Of a stretch of 50,848 bases of DNA, positions 24,610 through 33,650 are shown piece after piece. Each line of letters starts with the position of its first letter. Positions within the stretch are counted from its first letter, which is position 1. The position numbers and the translations under genes were made by a program. The DNA is taken from contig NZ_JBPYCR010000020.1 in the NCBI RefSeq assembly GCF_051846915.1, positions 1 through 50,848 on the forward strand. The letters run 5' to 3'. Below the pieces are notes generated by a model. That model saw only the letters and a list, made by a program, of their open reading frames with translations, had not been told where the DNA came from and searched no databases. This DNA is from JBPYCR01 sp051846915 (GTDB lineage: Bacteria > Bacillota > Bacilli > Bacillales > Amphibacillaceae).

Positions 24610-25629
24610 ATGAAACGTATTTCGCTTTTATTATTTACATTATTATTGCTTTTATTGACCGCATGTGGGAATGACAATTCCTCTGCTGCTAATAATGACG
24701 GTGACACTAAAGACAAGGAAGTAATCAAATTTGCCGATGCAGGTTGGGATAGCATCAAAGTTCATAATTTTGTTGCTCAAACCATTATTGAAGAGGGACT
24801 TGGTTATGAAACAGAAACAACCACGGGATCTACAATGGCCACTTTCCAAGGTCTACGCGAAGGGGATTTAGACGTGTATACGGAAGTGTGGACGGATAAC
24901 CTCGAACCGGCTTATGAAGAAGCAATTGATGCTGGAGAAATTGTTGAATTAGCTGTTAACTTCGATGACAATGAACAAGGATTGTATGTTCCTACTTACG
25001 TAATTGAAGGGGATGAAGAACGTGGCATAGAGCCAATGGCGCCAGATTTACGTACGGTAGAGGACCTTAAAGAATATCCCGATGTATTTGAGGACCCTGA
25101 GAATCCTGGCCGTGGTCGTATTTTAAATGGACCGAGCGGATGGACCGTTGAAGAATCCATTACAATGAAATTTGAAACATACGGACTGGATGAAACAATG
25201 GAAAATTTCATTCCTGGATCCGACTCCGCTTTAGTTGCTGATCTCGTGAATGCATATGAAAAAGGTGAAGCATGGGTAGGGTACTACTGGTCACCAACTT
25301 GGGTTACTGCAAAATATGACTTAACGATTTTGGAAGAGCCGGAGTTTGACCGCGAAACTTGGGATGAAACGAGAGGCACTGCATTTCCGCCAAATGACGT
25401 GACTGTTGCCGTTCATAAAGATATGCCAGATCAAGCTCCTGATGTTGTTGAATTTTTAAAGAACTACGAAACGAGTACCGAGCTTACTGAAGATGCATTA
25501 ATGTACATGGAAAAGAATGAAGTATCGGCGGAAGAAGCCGGAAAATGGTGGATGGAAGAACATGAAGATGTATGGACAGAATGGGTTTCAGAAGAAATCG
25601 CTGAAAAAGTCAAAGGTGCTCTAGAATAG
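24610..25629 (+). CDS. Glycine betaine ABC transporter substrate-binding lipoprotein
   Basis: A 339-residue lipoprotein: basic N terminus, hydrophobic stretch and lipobox LTAC (Cys at about 20), then an OpuAC-type domain. Typical features are the GSTMATFQGLREGDLDVYTE segment and Trp-rich ligand regions (EVWTDN, VGYYWSPTW, EAGKWWMEEH), consistent with a cage of aromatics for quaternary amines. It is rich in Asp and Glu, as expected for a salt-adapted extracellular protein. AAAGGAGTAG precedes the ATG. It heads an operon with permease and ATPase; B. subtilis opuA has the opposite order (ATPase first). Confidence 0.92.
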   Translation: MKRISLLLFTLLLLLLTACGNDNSSAANNDGDTKDKEVIKFADAGWDSIKVHNFVAQTIIEEGLGYETETTTGSTMATFQGLREGDLDVYTEVWTDNLEPAYEEAIDAGEIVELAVNFDDNEQGLYVPTYVIEGDEERGIEPMAPDLRTVEDLKEYPDVFEDPENPGRGRILNGPSGWTVEESITMKFETYGLDETMENFIPGSDSALVADLVNAYEKGEAWVGYYWSPTWVTAKYDLTILEEPEFDRETWDETRGTAFPPNDVTVAVHKDMPDQAPDVVEFLKNYETSTELTEDALMYMEKNEVSAEEAGKWWMEEHEDVWTEWVSEEIAEKVKGALE

Positions 25630-25642
25630 TTGATTAATAGGG

Positions 25643-25677
25643 GCAGCTGACCGATTTGGTTAGCTGCTTTCTTTCCT
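25643..25677 (+). terminator. Attenuating terminator after the binding-protein gene
   Basis: GCAGCTGACC, loop GATTT, GGTTAGCTGC, then TTTCTTTCC. It should let the binding protein be made in excess over the permease and ATPase. Confidence 0.7.
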
Positions 25678-25767
25678 TAACCAAACAATTCAATCACTCT
25701 ATTTTTATAGCTAGCCGTATCATAGTTTTGCAGCAGCTTTTTTAAATTGCATAAATGAAATACTCGG

Positions 25768-25845
25768 TTCCTACGTTGCAGAGGACATCCTAATGTCGAC
25801 GCAAACCAGAGGATGTGGCGTTCTTAACGTTCCAGGAATCAAAAA
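25768..25845 (-). repeat. Inverted remnant of the dispersed repeat
   Basis: The inner arms ACATCCT (25785) and AGGATGT (25809) and the flanking AACGCCAC-type sequence resemble the interior of the long copy at 20852 in reverse. The usual ends are missing. Confidence 0.45.
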
Positions 25846-25948
25846 TATTCTATTTGTCTATTTTTATACTTTTCCACTCGACCATTTGATTGCCAATTTT
25901 AATAGAAAAGAGAGGTGAACAGACTGCGGATTTGCAGTTGAATTTGTT

Positions 25949-26809
25949 ATGTATGAATTCCCCGATATACAAACACACATTGGTGATTATGTTGACAGCT
26001 TCATCAGTTTTTTGGATAGTACGCTTGAAGGATTTTTTGATTTTATTTTCTTTATTTCATCCCGAACGATTAATGGAATTGATGACTTTCTCGTAGGCAT
26101 GCCATGGTGGCTGTTTATTCTTATCATTATTTTTATTGCTTGGTATTTCGTTTCCATATACTCCGGTTTGCTTTTTGGCTTCTTTATCTTTTTAATTGGA
26201 ACCTTTGGCTTATGGGAAGATATGATGACAACGATCGCGATTATTACTGCCGCCGTGCTCATATGTTTGCTTATCGGAATACCGGTAGGAGTTTGGATGG
26301 CTTACAGTCAACGGACATCCAATGTCATCCGCCCTTTACTTGATGCAATGCAGACAATGCCAAGCTTTGTATACTTAATCCCAGCCATCTTCTTTTTTGG
26401 ACTTGGAAATGTATCGGCTATTTTTGCAACGCTTATATACGCATTGCCGCCGGTGATCCGTTTAACAGAACTTGCCATTCGAGGCGTAGATAAAGAGGTC
26501 GTTGAATCCGCCCTATCTTTCGGATCATCCAAATGGCAAACACTGCGTAAAGTACAATTTCCGCAAGCACTTCCGACGATTATGACCGGGGTGAACCAAA
26601 CGACGATGATGGCACTGGCCATGGTCGTTATCGCTTCAATGGTGGGTGCCAAAGGACTAGGAGAGCAAGTGCTCGTTTCCATAAATCGAATTGATATTGC
26701 ACTGGGCTTTGAAGCAGGAATCAGTATTGTATTTTTGGCTATCATTATTGATCGGATTACAAATGGAATTGCTGATAAATTCCAGAAGCACAGGAGGCTG
26801 AGCAAGTGA
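25949..26809 (+). CDS. Glycine betaine ABC transporter permease
   Basis: A 286-residue OpuAB/ProW-like inner membrane protein with an N-terminal extension (about 45 residues), about seven hydrophobic helices and the binding-protein-dependent permease motif ESALSFGSSKWQTLRKVQFP (EAA loop, residues about 188-207). MQTMPSFVYLIPAIFFFGLG is typical of the family. The ATG has only a weak ribosome site (an AGAGGTGA lies 33 bases upstream), and no other in-frame start exists. It overlaps the ATPase gene by 4 bases. Confidence 0.93.
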   Translation: MYEFPDIQTHIGDYVDSFISFLDSTLEGFFDFIFFISSRTINGIDDFLVGMPWWLFILIIIFIAWYFVSIYSGLLFGFFIFLIGTFGLWEDMMTTIAIITAAVLICLLIGIPVGVWMAYSQRTSNVIRPLLDAMQTMPSFVYLIPAIFFFGLGNVSAIFATLIYALPPVIRLTELAIRGVDKEVVESALSFGSSKWQTLRKVQFPQALPTIMTGVNQTTMMALAMVVIASMVGAKGLGEQVLVSINRIDIALGFEAGISIVFLAIIIDRITNGIADKFQKHRRLSK

Positions 26810-28017
26810 CAAAACAAATCAGACTGGAACATGTCTCTAAAATTTTCGGATCCCGTCCCAAGTCGATTGTTCCAATGATTGAAAGAGGGATGTCCAAAGA
26901 TGAAATATTAGCCAAAACCGGACATACCGTTGGTGTATATGACGCTTCATTGGAAATTAATAAAGGCGAAGTGTTTGTCATTATGGGTTTATCCGGCAGT
27001 GGAAAGTCAACGTTGATTCGCTGCTTTAACTTATTGAATAAGCCGACTTCAGGTGCAATCTACTTAGACGATGAAAATATTATTATGCACAATAAAGGAA
27101 GATTAAAAAAGATTAGGCAAGAAAGAATTGCGATGGTCTTTCAACACTTTGGCTTGTTTAACCACCGTACTATTTTAGGTAATGTCGAATATGGGTTGGA
27201 AATCCGCAACATTTCAAAAGAAGAGCGTAAACAAATCGCACTTAAAAACATTGAAATTGTAGGATTAAAAGGGTATGAAGATAAATATCCAGAAGAATTG
27301 TCAGGCGGAATGCAGCAACGTGTTGGCCTGGCCCGAGCACTTGCAAACGACCCTGATATTCTGCTAATGGATGAACCCTTTAGTGCACTAGATCCGCTCA
27401 TTCGAAGAGAAATGCAGCTGGAGCTACTTGATATACAAGACCGGCTACAAAAAACGATTATTTTTATCACCCATGATGTGAATGAAGCGTTTAAATTAGG
27501 AGACCGCGTAGCTGTTATGAAGGACGGCCGGGTCATACAAGTTGGAACACCAGAAGAAATTATAGAAGCTCCGGAAAATGAATATATATCAGAATTTATT
27601 AAAGATATTGATCGATCAAAGATCTTTCAAGCCGAACATATTATGATTAAACCAAATGCTCTTGTCTCCATGAAAGACGGCTTAAATGTAGCGATTAAAG
27701 AAATGAAATCGAACGGACTTTCCACTGTTTTTGCCGTTGACCGCAGCCGGCGCTTGAAAGGACTTATTACAATTGACGATGCGGTAAAAGGACTGAAGGA
27801 GAAAAAGACAATAGAAGATGTACTACGCAAAGATATTTCATCCGTTTATAAGGATGAATATGTTAGCGAGCTTATCCCTAAAGCACTTGAATCAACCTAC
27901 CCACTTGCCGTTGTAAATGAAGAAGAAAAACTTGTCGGCATTATTTTACGGGTACACGTTTTGGCAGGACTTGTGTCTGAAGATGTGAATGGAAATGATG
28001 ATGTAAATAAAGAATAA
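26806..28017 (+). CDS. Glycine betaine ABC transporter ATP-binding protein
   Basis: The 403-residue protein begins at GTG overlapping the permease stop. It has the OpuAA/ProV N-terminal segment (GMSKDEILAKTGHTVGVYDA), Walker A GLSGSGKST (about residue 60), signature LSGGMQQRVGLARA, Walker B LLMDEPFSALDP, and a C-terminal CBS pair (about 275-395). In OpuA-type importers the CBS module senses ionic strength, so this operon is likely activated osmotically. Terminator follows directly. Confidence 0.95.
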   Translation: MTKQIRLEHVSKIFGSRPKSIVPMIERGMSKDEILAKTGHTVGVYDASLEINKGEVFVIMGLSGSGKSTLIRCFNLLNKPTSGAIYLDDENIIMHNKGRLKKIRQERIAMVFQHFGLFNHRTILGNVEYGLEIRNISKEERKQIALKNIEIVGLKGYEDKYPEELSGGMQQRVGLARALANDPDILLMDEPFSALDPLIRREMQLELLDIQDRLQKTIIFITHDVNEAFKLGDRVAVMKDGRVIQVGTPEEIIEAPENEYISEFIKDIDRSKIFQAEHIMIKPNALVSMKDGLNVAIKEMKSNGLSTVFAVDRSRRLKGLITIDDAVKGLKEKKTIEDVLRKDISSVYKDEYVSELIPKALESTYPLAVVNEEEKLVGIILRVHVLAGLVSEDVNGNDDVNKE

Positions 28018-28034
28018 TATATTCATAAAATTGT

Positions 28035-28083
28035 CAGTCCCTCCCCTCTGATCGCATCATGTCAAGGCAGGGACTTGTTTTTT
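28035..28083 (+). terminator. Terminator of the glycine betaine operon
   Basis: AGTCCCT and AGGGACT form the stem, followed by TGTTTTTT. Confidence 0.8.
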
Positions 28084-28103
28084 GAATTCTAAACCAAAGT
28101 TCA

Positions 28104-28404
28104 AATAAGAAAAGCGCAAGCGCCCCGCCTAGAAACGTAGCGAGTGGACCAAAGCAACTGAGATAAAGAAATCATGCCCCTGCAAAAGGGGTATGCCGAC
28201 GTTGGCCGCAAAGGCCATGTTTAGTCGGCCCTCCTTTGTCTTACCGAATCGATGATGACTTTCACCCAAGGGCATAAGGGCGACTAAGCCTCTGGCTGAA
28301 GCCAATCGGCAAGTCTTCTTTATCGTAAGGCGCTGTGGGAAGTCGCCTAGTTTCTGGGCGCTGAAGCTAGACAGATATGCGACAAATTTTATACATTCTT
28401 ATCT
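28104..28404 (+). repeat. Dispersed repeat, long form
   Basis: Left end AAGAAAAGCGCAAGCGCCC, right end CTGAAGCTAGACAGATATGCG. The inside (ATGCCCCTGCAAAAGGGGTA ... AAGCCAATCGGCAAGTCTTC) is shared with the copy at 20852 and the flanking CCTAGAAACGTAGCGA and CGCCTAGTTTCTGGGCG arms with the copy at 20670. Confidence 0.85.
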
Positions 28405-28406
28405 TT

Positions 28407-28440
28407 CAAAAAATGGGTAACAATTCAAAAGCTGTTACCC
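28407..28440 (-). terminator. Terminator of the SpoIIAA-like gene
   Basis: On the minus strand GGGTAACA, 10-base loop, TGTTACCC, then ATTTTTTG. Confidence 0.8.
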
Positions 28441-28469
28441 TCTCTCAACTTATTTTGTCCATTTCGATT

Positions 28470-28823
28470 TTAACTTTTTAACCAGTCTATAGCTGCAGAT
28501 TTATTATCTGGTGTGAAATAATCTACTTGAATGCCCGGAAAGAGGTTTTCTAGCTTAGCACCTGCTTTTATCCATGTTTTGTCTGAAACCAATGCTGCTT
28601 TCTTTATGCTGTTCAGATGTTTAGTCATTTTCATATCCTCTAAAAATCCTTTTGGCGTAATACCGCTCCAATTCTCGGCAATGAGCAACAAATTGATCCG
28701 CTCCTGCTCGGTGACCTTTTTACTGAGTAACTCTTCAAATTTGTCCATATCTGATTTAGTAATCTTGCCATTAATCGTTATTTCGATAACTGGACTATGA
28801 TCCGCACTTATAATATCAATCAT
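28470..28823 (-). CDS. SpoIIAA-like STAS-fold protein
   Basis: A 117-residue cytosolic protein, beginning MIDIISADHSPVIEITINGK, with the alternating strand-helix pattern of the SpoIIAA-like (DUF3478) family: EITINGKITKSD, INLLLIAENWSG, KKAALVSDKTWIK, DYFTPDNKSAAIDWL. Proteins of this family are found in many bacteria and have no settled role. AAGGTGG lies 8 bases before the ATG at 28823, which is preferred over the in-frame ATG at 28865. It is monocistronic with its own terminator. Confidence 0.85.
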   Translation of the reverse strand: MIDIISADHSPVIEITINGKITKSDMDKFEELLSKKVTEQERINLLLIAENWSGITPKGFLEDMKMTKHLNSIKKAALVSDKTWIKAGAKLENLFPGIQVDYFTPDNKSAAIDWLKS

Positions 28824-28987
28824 CTCAAAAACCACCTTTCTGTTGTAATCCTCTACAAAAGTCATTCCTTTATGTCTATAGAATTAAACATAGGTGGTAC
28901 TTTCCTTAGCTGAAAATTATTAACTTAACAAGTGTACATGGATCAATTTACTTTGGTACAAAATTGATATAAGGAATCGCACCCAAC

Positions 28988-29941
28988 CTATCGTAAAAAG
29001 CTTGCCATTTGTCTCACATCGACATTACCTCCGGACAGAATCGCTACGACGTTTTTCCCTTGAATGCCAAGTTTGGCATACATCGCCGCCGCAATTGTTG
29101 TGGCACTGGAAGGTTCAATTACTTGTTTCATTCGTTCAAAAACAAATGTAAATGCATGACGAATTTCATTTTCGCTAACTAAGACGAGGTCATCCAAATA
29201 CTTTTGTAGTACAGGAAAAGTAAGATCGCCGGGCTGGCTTGTTCTTAATCCATCGGCTATCGTTGACGTTCGGGGAATAGACGTTATTTGTCCTTTTTTC
29301 AGTGAAAGATAAGTATCATTCGCTGTATCTGGTTCTACTCCAATTACACGGATACTTGGGTTGGTTTCTTTTACGGCAGTTACAATACCCGACATAAGTC
29401 CCCCACCGCCTACGGGAACAACGATTGCATCGATCTCATCCAGCTGCTCTAGGATCTCCAGTCCCACTGTACCTTGACCAGCCATAATAAAGGGATCATC
29501 ATACGGCGGAATGAATACGCCATCCATCTCTTTTGCAAGCATTTTTGCTCTTGGAATCCGTTCCGCAGAGGTTGTGCCGCAAGCTTCTACCTTGCCATTA
29601 TATGCTTTAATTGCGTCTAACTTGCAGGAAGCAGCATCTTCTGGGACAACAATCGTTGCTTGTATCCCTAATTGGTTGGCAATATAAGCTACGGCTTGAC
29701 CGTGATTCCCTGATGAAGCTGCCGTCACAAACGTAGCACCATCCTTTACAGCCTGTGTCACCTTATTCGTAGCCCCTCGAATTTTGAAGGACCCCGTTTT
29801 CTGGAGATGTTCCGCTTTTAAAAAAAAGGTGTTTTTACAAACAGCTGAGAGCTGCTCCGAAGTGAAGATTGGTGTAACTTTTGTAATAGCTTTAATAGTT
29901 GCTCTTGCTTGTTGAATATCTTTTAGTGTAATCAACGGCAC
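28988..29941 (-). CDS. Threonine/serine dehydratase-type PLP enzyme
   Basis: A catabolic threonine dehydratase or serine racemase-like enzyme of about 317 residues, cytosolic. The PLP lysine is in TGSFKIRGATNK (about residue 45), the phosphate loop is PVGGGGLMSG, and SSGNHGQAVAYIA and ILSGGNVD complete the fold type II pattern. There is no C-terminal ACT regulatory domain, so it is not the biosynthetic IlvA. The longest frame starts at 29980, but AAAGGGGG is inside it and points to GTG at 29941 or TTG at 29935. It stands alone on the minus strand, 123 bases after the MOSC gene. Confidence 0.88.
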   Translation of the reverse strand: MPLITLKDIQQARATIKAITKVTPIFTSEQLSAVCKNTFFLKAEHLQKTGSFKIRGATNKVTQAVKDGATFVTAASSGNHGQAVAYIANQLGIQATIVVPEDAASCKLDAIKAYNGKVEACGTTSAERIPRAKMLAKEMDGVFIPPYDDPFIMAGQGTVGLEILEQLDEIDAIVVPVGGGGLMSGIVTAVKETNPSIRVIGVEPDTANDTYLSLKKGQITSIPRTSTIADGLRTSQPGDLTFPVLQKYLDDLVLVSENEIRHAFTFVFERMKQVIEPSSATTIAAAMYAKLGIQGKNVVAILSGGNVDVRQMASFLR

Positions 29942-30064
29942 CGGGCCCCCTTTCCGCTCTTTCCATCTCACCAATGACAATTCTTTAATGATTTGCAGTG
30001 AAAAAATGTGCTGGATAAAGCCTATGCTCGGTAAAAAATAGCCTTGTAAATATGTACAGCCAGC

Positions 30065-30865
30065 TTATCGCACAACAACAGAATCCCCAGATTGAAGACG
30101 ACCGGTTTTCACGACCTCTGCATACACCCCGAAATTGCCGTTATTTTGTTGAGCAAGTGTTCGCAGTACGTTGGAGTCCTTTGGCAAATCTCCTTGTGGC
30201 AGTGTTGTCATAACACAGCGCTTTGTTGGTTGAATAATTTTCAATTGAACATCATCACCGATGGAAATGATTTTATCCACCCATTTCTCTTCTACAAAAC
30301 CTTCCACATCCGGTACATCGATAATGATATTTGGCCGAAAGCGTCTTGGCTCAATCCGACTTGATGGTGTCAGCTTTCGTAGCCTGTCAATCGTGGCGGT
30401 TGTTATTATATGAACCATCGCAAGATCAAAAAAGGTTCCCTCCGGAGAGGCTTTAGAAAATATTGTTCCTCTATCCTCTAGTTCCTTTATTTCTTCCGGC
30501 ACGTACCCTTCAAACTCGACCTTCTCAAGGGTAGGGGATCCAAGTGCCACTTGTCGATCAAAACTTGCAGATAATCGTTCGTTTATTTCCTTTTCATTAC
30601 TTAATACGAAATCTCCATTCGGCATAGTGATCCGAACCGGTGGAATAGACCCGATTGACTGAATAGGCTCCGTGTAAGCCGCTCGATAATAAAACATATC
30701 CGGCCATTTCTTCGGATTTTTTGCATTAGCCAATTTTCCTGTTTCCTGGTCAACTACACCATATGCCCGATCACCATGTACTCCTTTTTCTGTAATGGAA
30801 CAAGCATTTAATTCCTCGCCCATCATCGATTTTACCGGGTATCTCCATAACGAAGCTACCTGCAT
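30065..30865 (-). CDS. MOSC-domain protein
   Basis: It has 266 residues from the ATG at 30865, which follows GGGAGGCG by 5 bases (the frame could open at 30880). An N-terminal beta-barrel domain (VASLWRYPVKSMMGEEL, GVHGDRAYGVVD) precedes the MOSC domain with RRFRPNIIID and the cysteine in PTKRCVMTTLPQG (about residue 220). MOSC proteins take part in molybdenum-cofactor sulfuration or amidoxime-type reductions; the specific partner cannot be read here. No molybdenum-cofactor gene is near. Confidence 0.9.
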   Translation of the reverse strand: MQVASLWRYPVKSMMGEELNACSITEKGVHGDRAYGVVDQETGKLANAKNPKKWPDMFYYRAAYTEPIQSIGSIPPVRITMPNGDFVLSNEKEINERLSASFDRQVALGSPTLEKVEFEGYVPEEIKELEDRGTIFSKASPEGTFFDLAMVHIITTATIDRLRKLTPSSRIEPRRFRPNIIIDVPDVEGFVEEKWVDKIISIGDDVQLKIIQPTKRCVMTTLPQGDLPKDSNVLRTLAQQNNGNFGVYAEVVKTGRLQSGDSVVVR

Positions 30866-31049
30866 GGTAACGCCTCCCATCCGATAATTAATAGCCTTAT
30901 CTGTTTATGTATATCATTTTGTCCTTATATACATTGTACGTCATTCATGGTGAATAATCACACAATTGGCTATATTTATACGATAGATTGGGCGAGCACA
31001 AAATTCATTGTGCACCATGGAGATGAACGATGGACATGCCCACTCACTT

Positions 31050-31204
31050 CCTTTAAGAAAAGCGCAAGCGCCCTGGTCAGCCCCGACAAGCTTAAGCAAG
31101 AATTCGTAGTGACGGTTTTTGTCACGAAGAGTTATTGCTTAAGACCTCGAGGGGCTGGGCGCTTAAGCTAGACATTTATGCACAAAATTATATACTTTCT
31201 GATC
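31050..31204 (+). repeat. Dispersed repeat, same subtype as copy A
   Basis: Left end TTAAGAAAAGCGCAAGCGCC, right end TTAAGCTAGACATTTATG. The interior CAGCCCCGACAAGCTTAAG ... CTTAAGACCTCGAGGGGCTG forms long arms. Confidence 0.85.
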
Positions 31205-31212
31205 TTAAAAAA

Positions 31213-31278
31213 AAGAAAAACCTTTCATATCTATATCAGCGCCCACAAATGAGTGCGTTATATATCTACGAAAGGTTT
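31213..31278 (-). terminator. Long hairpin terminator after the rhodanese gene
   Basis: AAACCTTTC pairs with GAAAGGTTT, with further inner pairing (ATATA and CAC/GTG); on the minus strand it is followed by TTTCTTTTTTTT. Confidence 0.7.
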
Positions 31279-31343
31279 CTTCTTTCATGCTGTTAAAAAT
31301 TTTGACAACTTAAGAGTGGGGATTTATTCATTTCGTTATACTT

Positions 31344-31721
31344 TCACCCGTGCGGTTCCCACGTACTGACACCGCCCCTGACATTCGCCAAATCCGTAAA
31401 TCCACGACGTTTTAACCTTTTACAAGCTTCATTTCCGCGCATACCTGTTTGACATACAACGACGATCTTCTTATCCTTTGGCAGCGTATGAACTTCCTTT
31501 TTAAGATCATATAAAGGAATATTTTTAAAACCAAATATATGCAGCCGTTCATACTCCCTGGGCGTTCGAACGTCGATGTAATAATGGTCATTATTTTCTT
31601 TATCTTTTAACATAAGACGTAATTCATCAGTCGTCAATTGTTCCACGCCACGAGGTGGGAATATCTTCTTCAACACGAGCGCTCCAAACAAAAATGATAT
31701 CGCAAAAATAATTAAATCCAT
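31344..31721 (-). CDS. Membrane-anchored single-domain rhodanese
   Basis: A 125-residue protein with an N-terminal membrane helix (residues 2-18), then a rhodanese domain: YYIDVRTPREYERLH and the active-site loop VVCQTGMRGNEAC with the catalytic Cys near residue 96. Rhodaneses carry sulfane sulfur or bind related oxyanions. It follows the large membrane protein gene by 17 bases in the same operon, so the two may act together in handling of a sulfur or selenium compound. Hairpin terminator downstream. Confidence 0.92.
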   Translation of the reverse strand: MDLIIFAISFLFGALVLKKIFPPRGVEQLTTDELRLMLKDKENNDHYYIDVRTPREYERLHIFGFKNIPLYDLKKEVHTLPKDKKIVVVCQTGMRGNEACKRLKRRGFTDLANVRGGVSTWEPHG

Positions 31722-31738
31722 GAATAAACCTCCTTTAA

Positions 31739-33169
31739 TTATTTGAAATAAATCATTGTTTGAATATAAACTTGAACAATCACATAAAAAACAATGCTAT
31801 ACTTTATATTAAATTTGACTCCATTTGTAAACAAGCCTAAACCATTGGCACCACTTAATACAATAACAGGCATAACGACGGGTGACAGTAAAATGGTAAT
31901 AACACTCCCAGACGTAATTGCAAGAACAATCAGTTCCGGTGGATACGGAAGCGCCATACTTTCGAGAATCCCAGTGACCAAAACCATTACCGTCAACGGG
32001 CCTAAACTAAAGAATCCAAGAATGATAACGATAAATGGCAGAAGGTAAAGCAAGTTTAGAAATGGCAAGTGATCTCGTGTATAATAAAGTCCATCCACGA
32101 CAACGCTCGCAAAATCCGTTTGATTCAGGCCATAAATCAATAAGCCGACAGCAACCATAACGCTTAGTTGGTACGACTGCTTCGTCATATCCTCATTAAA
32201 ATATTGGACCATTATCCGAAAGAACTTTTTCATTTTTCCTTTATACACATAAAAGCTAAACGTCCATAAAATGACGACGAATGGGATAATAAGCATTAGA
32301 GCGACATGTAACAAAGCGTGCAGCAAAAATATTGTACCGAATAATGTAATGAACAAAAGGAAAAACTCAATCACCTTCTGTTTACGCACTTTTACATTTG
32401 ACGCGTGCTCCAACACATTATTAATTTCCGTATTCAAGGCAGGTGTTAACTGAACACCGTAGCTTTTTTCCTGGAACGCAGAAAAAATAACAGCAACGAC
32501 CGTTCCGATCATGGCCATACCGAATCCTTGTAAAATCGCAACCCATAATGAAGCGCCTAACGTCTCTACTGAGAAAATAAAACTTGGTATACTAATTACC
32601 CACATGCTTGACAATGCAAAACCTCTTAATATAGCGGTCCCTTTAAAATTTTCCCATACTTCTCCTTTTTTGTCCTTTAAAATGATATTTACAAATTGAT
32701 ACATCATTGGGATGGAACCGAATAATAAAAAGTAAGCAATAACTTGCGTAAAAGCAACTAAACCAAAATAAAATTTACGACTCGTATTGAGCAATTTATG
32801 AAAAAAGGCCATAATATCTTCCACATACGGTTCTTCCTGCAACACCCAGCTGATGAGCGGGACGATGATAAGGAGGCCAATTATACTGCGCATCTCTAAA
32901 ATACCATGCATAATCCCTTCAATGATAGGTCCGTTGGCGAAAATAATGATTAAAACACCGCTAAGGGAAATGAAAAAAGGGATTTTAAATTTCAGCACTG
33001 TATGTTTTAAACCGGCGATAACAAGAAGTAATAAGCCACTAATCGATAAAATATATTCCAACAATTCCGTTTCAATAATAGATGTAAAAAAATGCAGCAC
33101 CGCAAAAATACCAATCGATAAGCGAAGCCCCCACGTAATAAGACGCTTCATGCGGGCACGTTTTTCCAT
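31739..33169 (-). CDS. Large polytopic membrane protein, possible transporter, family not recognised
   Basis: A 476-residue protein with about 12 hydrophobic helices, with a soluble loop at about 235-255 (LNTEINNVLEHASNVKVRKQ) and cytosolic basic loops. SGSVITILLSPVVMPVIVLS and GILESMALPYPPELIVLAI resemble the re-entrant hairpins of ion-transporter-superfamily permeases, but this is inference. Neither in-frame start (33169 or seventh-codon ATG at 33151) has a good ribosome site. It is cotranscribed with the membrane rhodanese. Confidence 0.7.
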   Translation of the reverse strand: MEKRARMKRLITWGLRLSIGIFAVLHFFTSIIETELLEYILSISGLLLLVIAGLKHTVLKFKIPFFISLSGVLIIIFANGPIIEGIMHGILEMRSIIGLLIIVPLISWVLQEEPYVEDIMAFFHKLLNTSRKFYFGLVAFTQVIAYFLLFGSIPMMYQFVNIILKDKKGEVWENFKGTAILRGFALSSMWVISIPSFIFSVETLGASLWVAILQGFGMAMIGTVVAVIFSAFQEKSYGVQLTPALNTEINNVLEHASNVKVRKQKVIEFFLLFITLFGTIFLLHALLHVALMLIIPFVVILWTFSFYVYKGKMKKFFRIMVQYFNEDMTKQSYQLSVMVAVGLLIYGLNQTDFASVVVDGLYYTRDHLPFLNLLYLLPFIVIILGFFSLGPLTVMVLVTGILESMALPYPPELIVLAITSGSVITILLSPVVMPVIVLSGANGLGLFTNGVKFNIKYSIVFYVIVQVYIQTMIYFK

Positions 33170-33557
33170 ACTGTTTTATACTTTTTTGGGTGCATCGGAA
33201 CGTTTACTGGCGAAATTAATATATTGGCTGATTGCTTGACCGTTTCCTTTGATTTCGTGTGGTTATAGATGTTTTTCGGTCTTTGTATATTAAAACGGAT
33301 GAATGTGCAGTTCTTTTTATCTTGGAGACCCGTAAAATTGGATTGTACAAAACTCCCCATACCCGATTCTCCTCTGAATTGAATTTAATATTTCTCTTTA
33401 TTTTACCATATGGCAGGAAAAATAGATGTTTCTCTGCTTTTGTAAAATGGTGAGAAGTAAGGTGGTAAAGGCATGCAATATACGGTGCTGTTTTTTTCAT
33501 TACCAGCTAAATGTCTTGTTGTGAATGATTTTTTTATTTGATATTTAGGGGCTCCTT
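33170..33557. other. Intergenic region without a supported gene
   Basis: Several short overlapping frames (for example 33148-33360 and 33216-33500, minus) lack ribosome sites and recognisable motifs. The promoter of the 33169 gene should lie in its left part. Confidence 0.5.
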
Positions 33558-33641
33558 TTGCTGATGCGCGTTCCTTCCTTTTTGAGGCACGGTGCTTCCT
33601 CGCTAAAGCGCGTTACTTCCTTGCTGAGGCACGCCCCCTCT
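33558..33641. repeat. Tandem 21-bp repeat, four units
   Basis: Four consecutive 21-base units (33558, 33579, 33600 and 33621) share the pattern TTGCTGAGGCRCGNNNCTTCC. They are diverged from one another by several bases. The block lies between two minus-strand genes, immediately past the stop of the small gene at 33651. Confidence 0.75.
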
Positions 33642-33650
33642 ACATTGTCA

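Noticed and set aside
28940..28967. ATCAATTT...AAATTGAT hairpin with TACTTTGGTACAAA loop, similar to one at 45339-45362
   Set aside because: The shared 14-mer is expected by chance in AT-rich DNA of this length, and neither copy has a T run or a fixed relation to a gene.
30947..31171. 74-codon plus-strand frame before the rhodanese gene
   Set aside because: Most of it is the dispersed repeat, and the same translation of the repeat (KLKQE...CLRPRGAGRLS) is found in the frame at 46382-46582.
33148..33500. Two overlapping minus-strand frames upstream of the large membrane protein
   Set aside because: No ribosome sites, no hydrophobic or domain pattern, and mutual overlap in different frames.
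33558..33641. CRISPR array
   Set aside because: The units are contiguous with no spacers and differ from each other.
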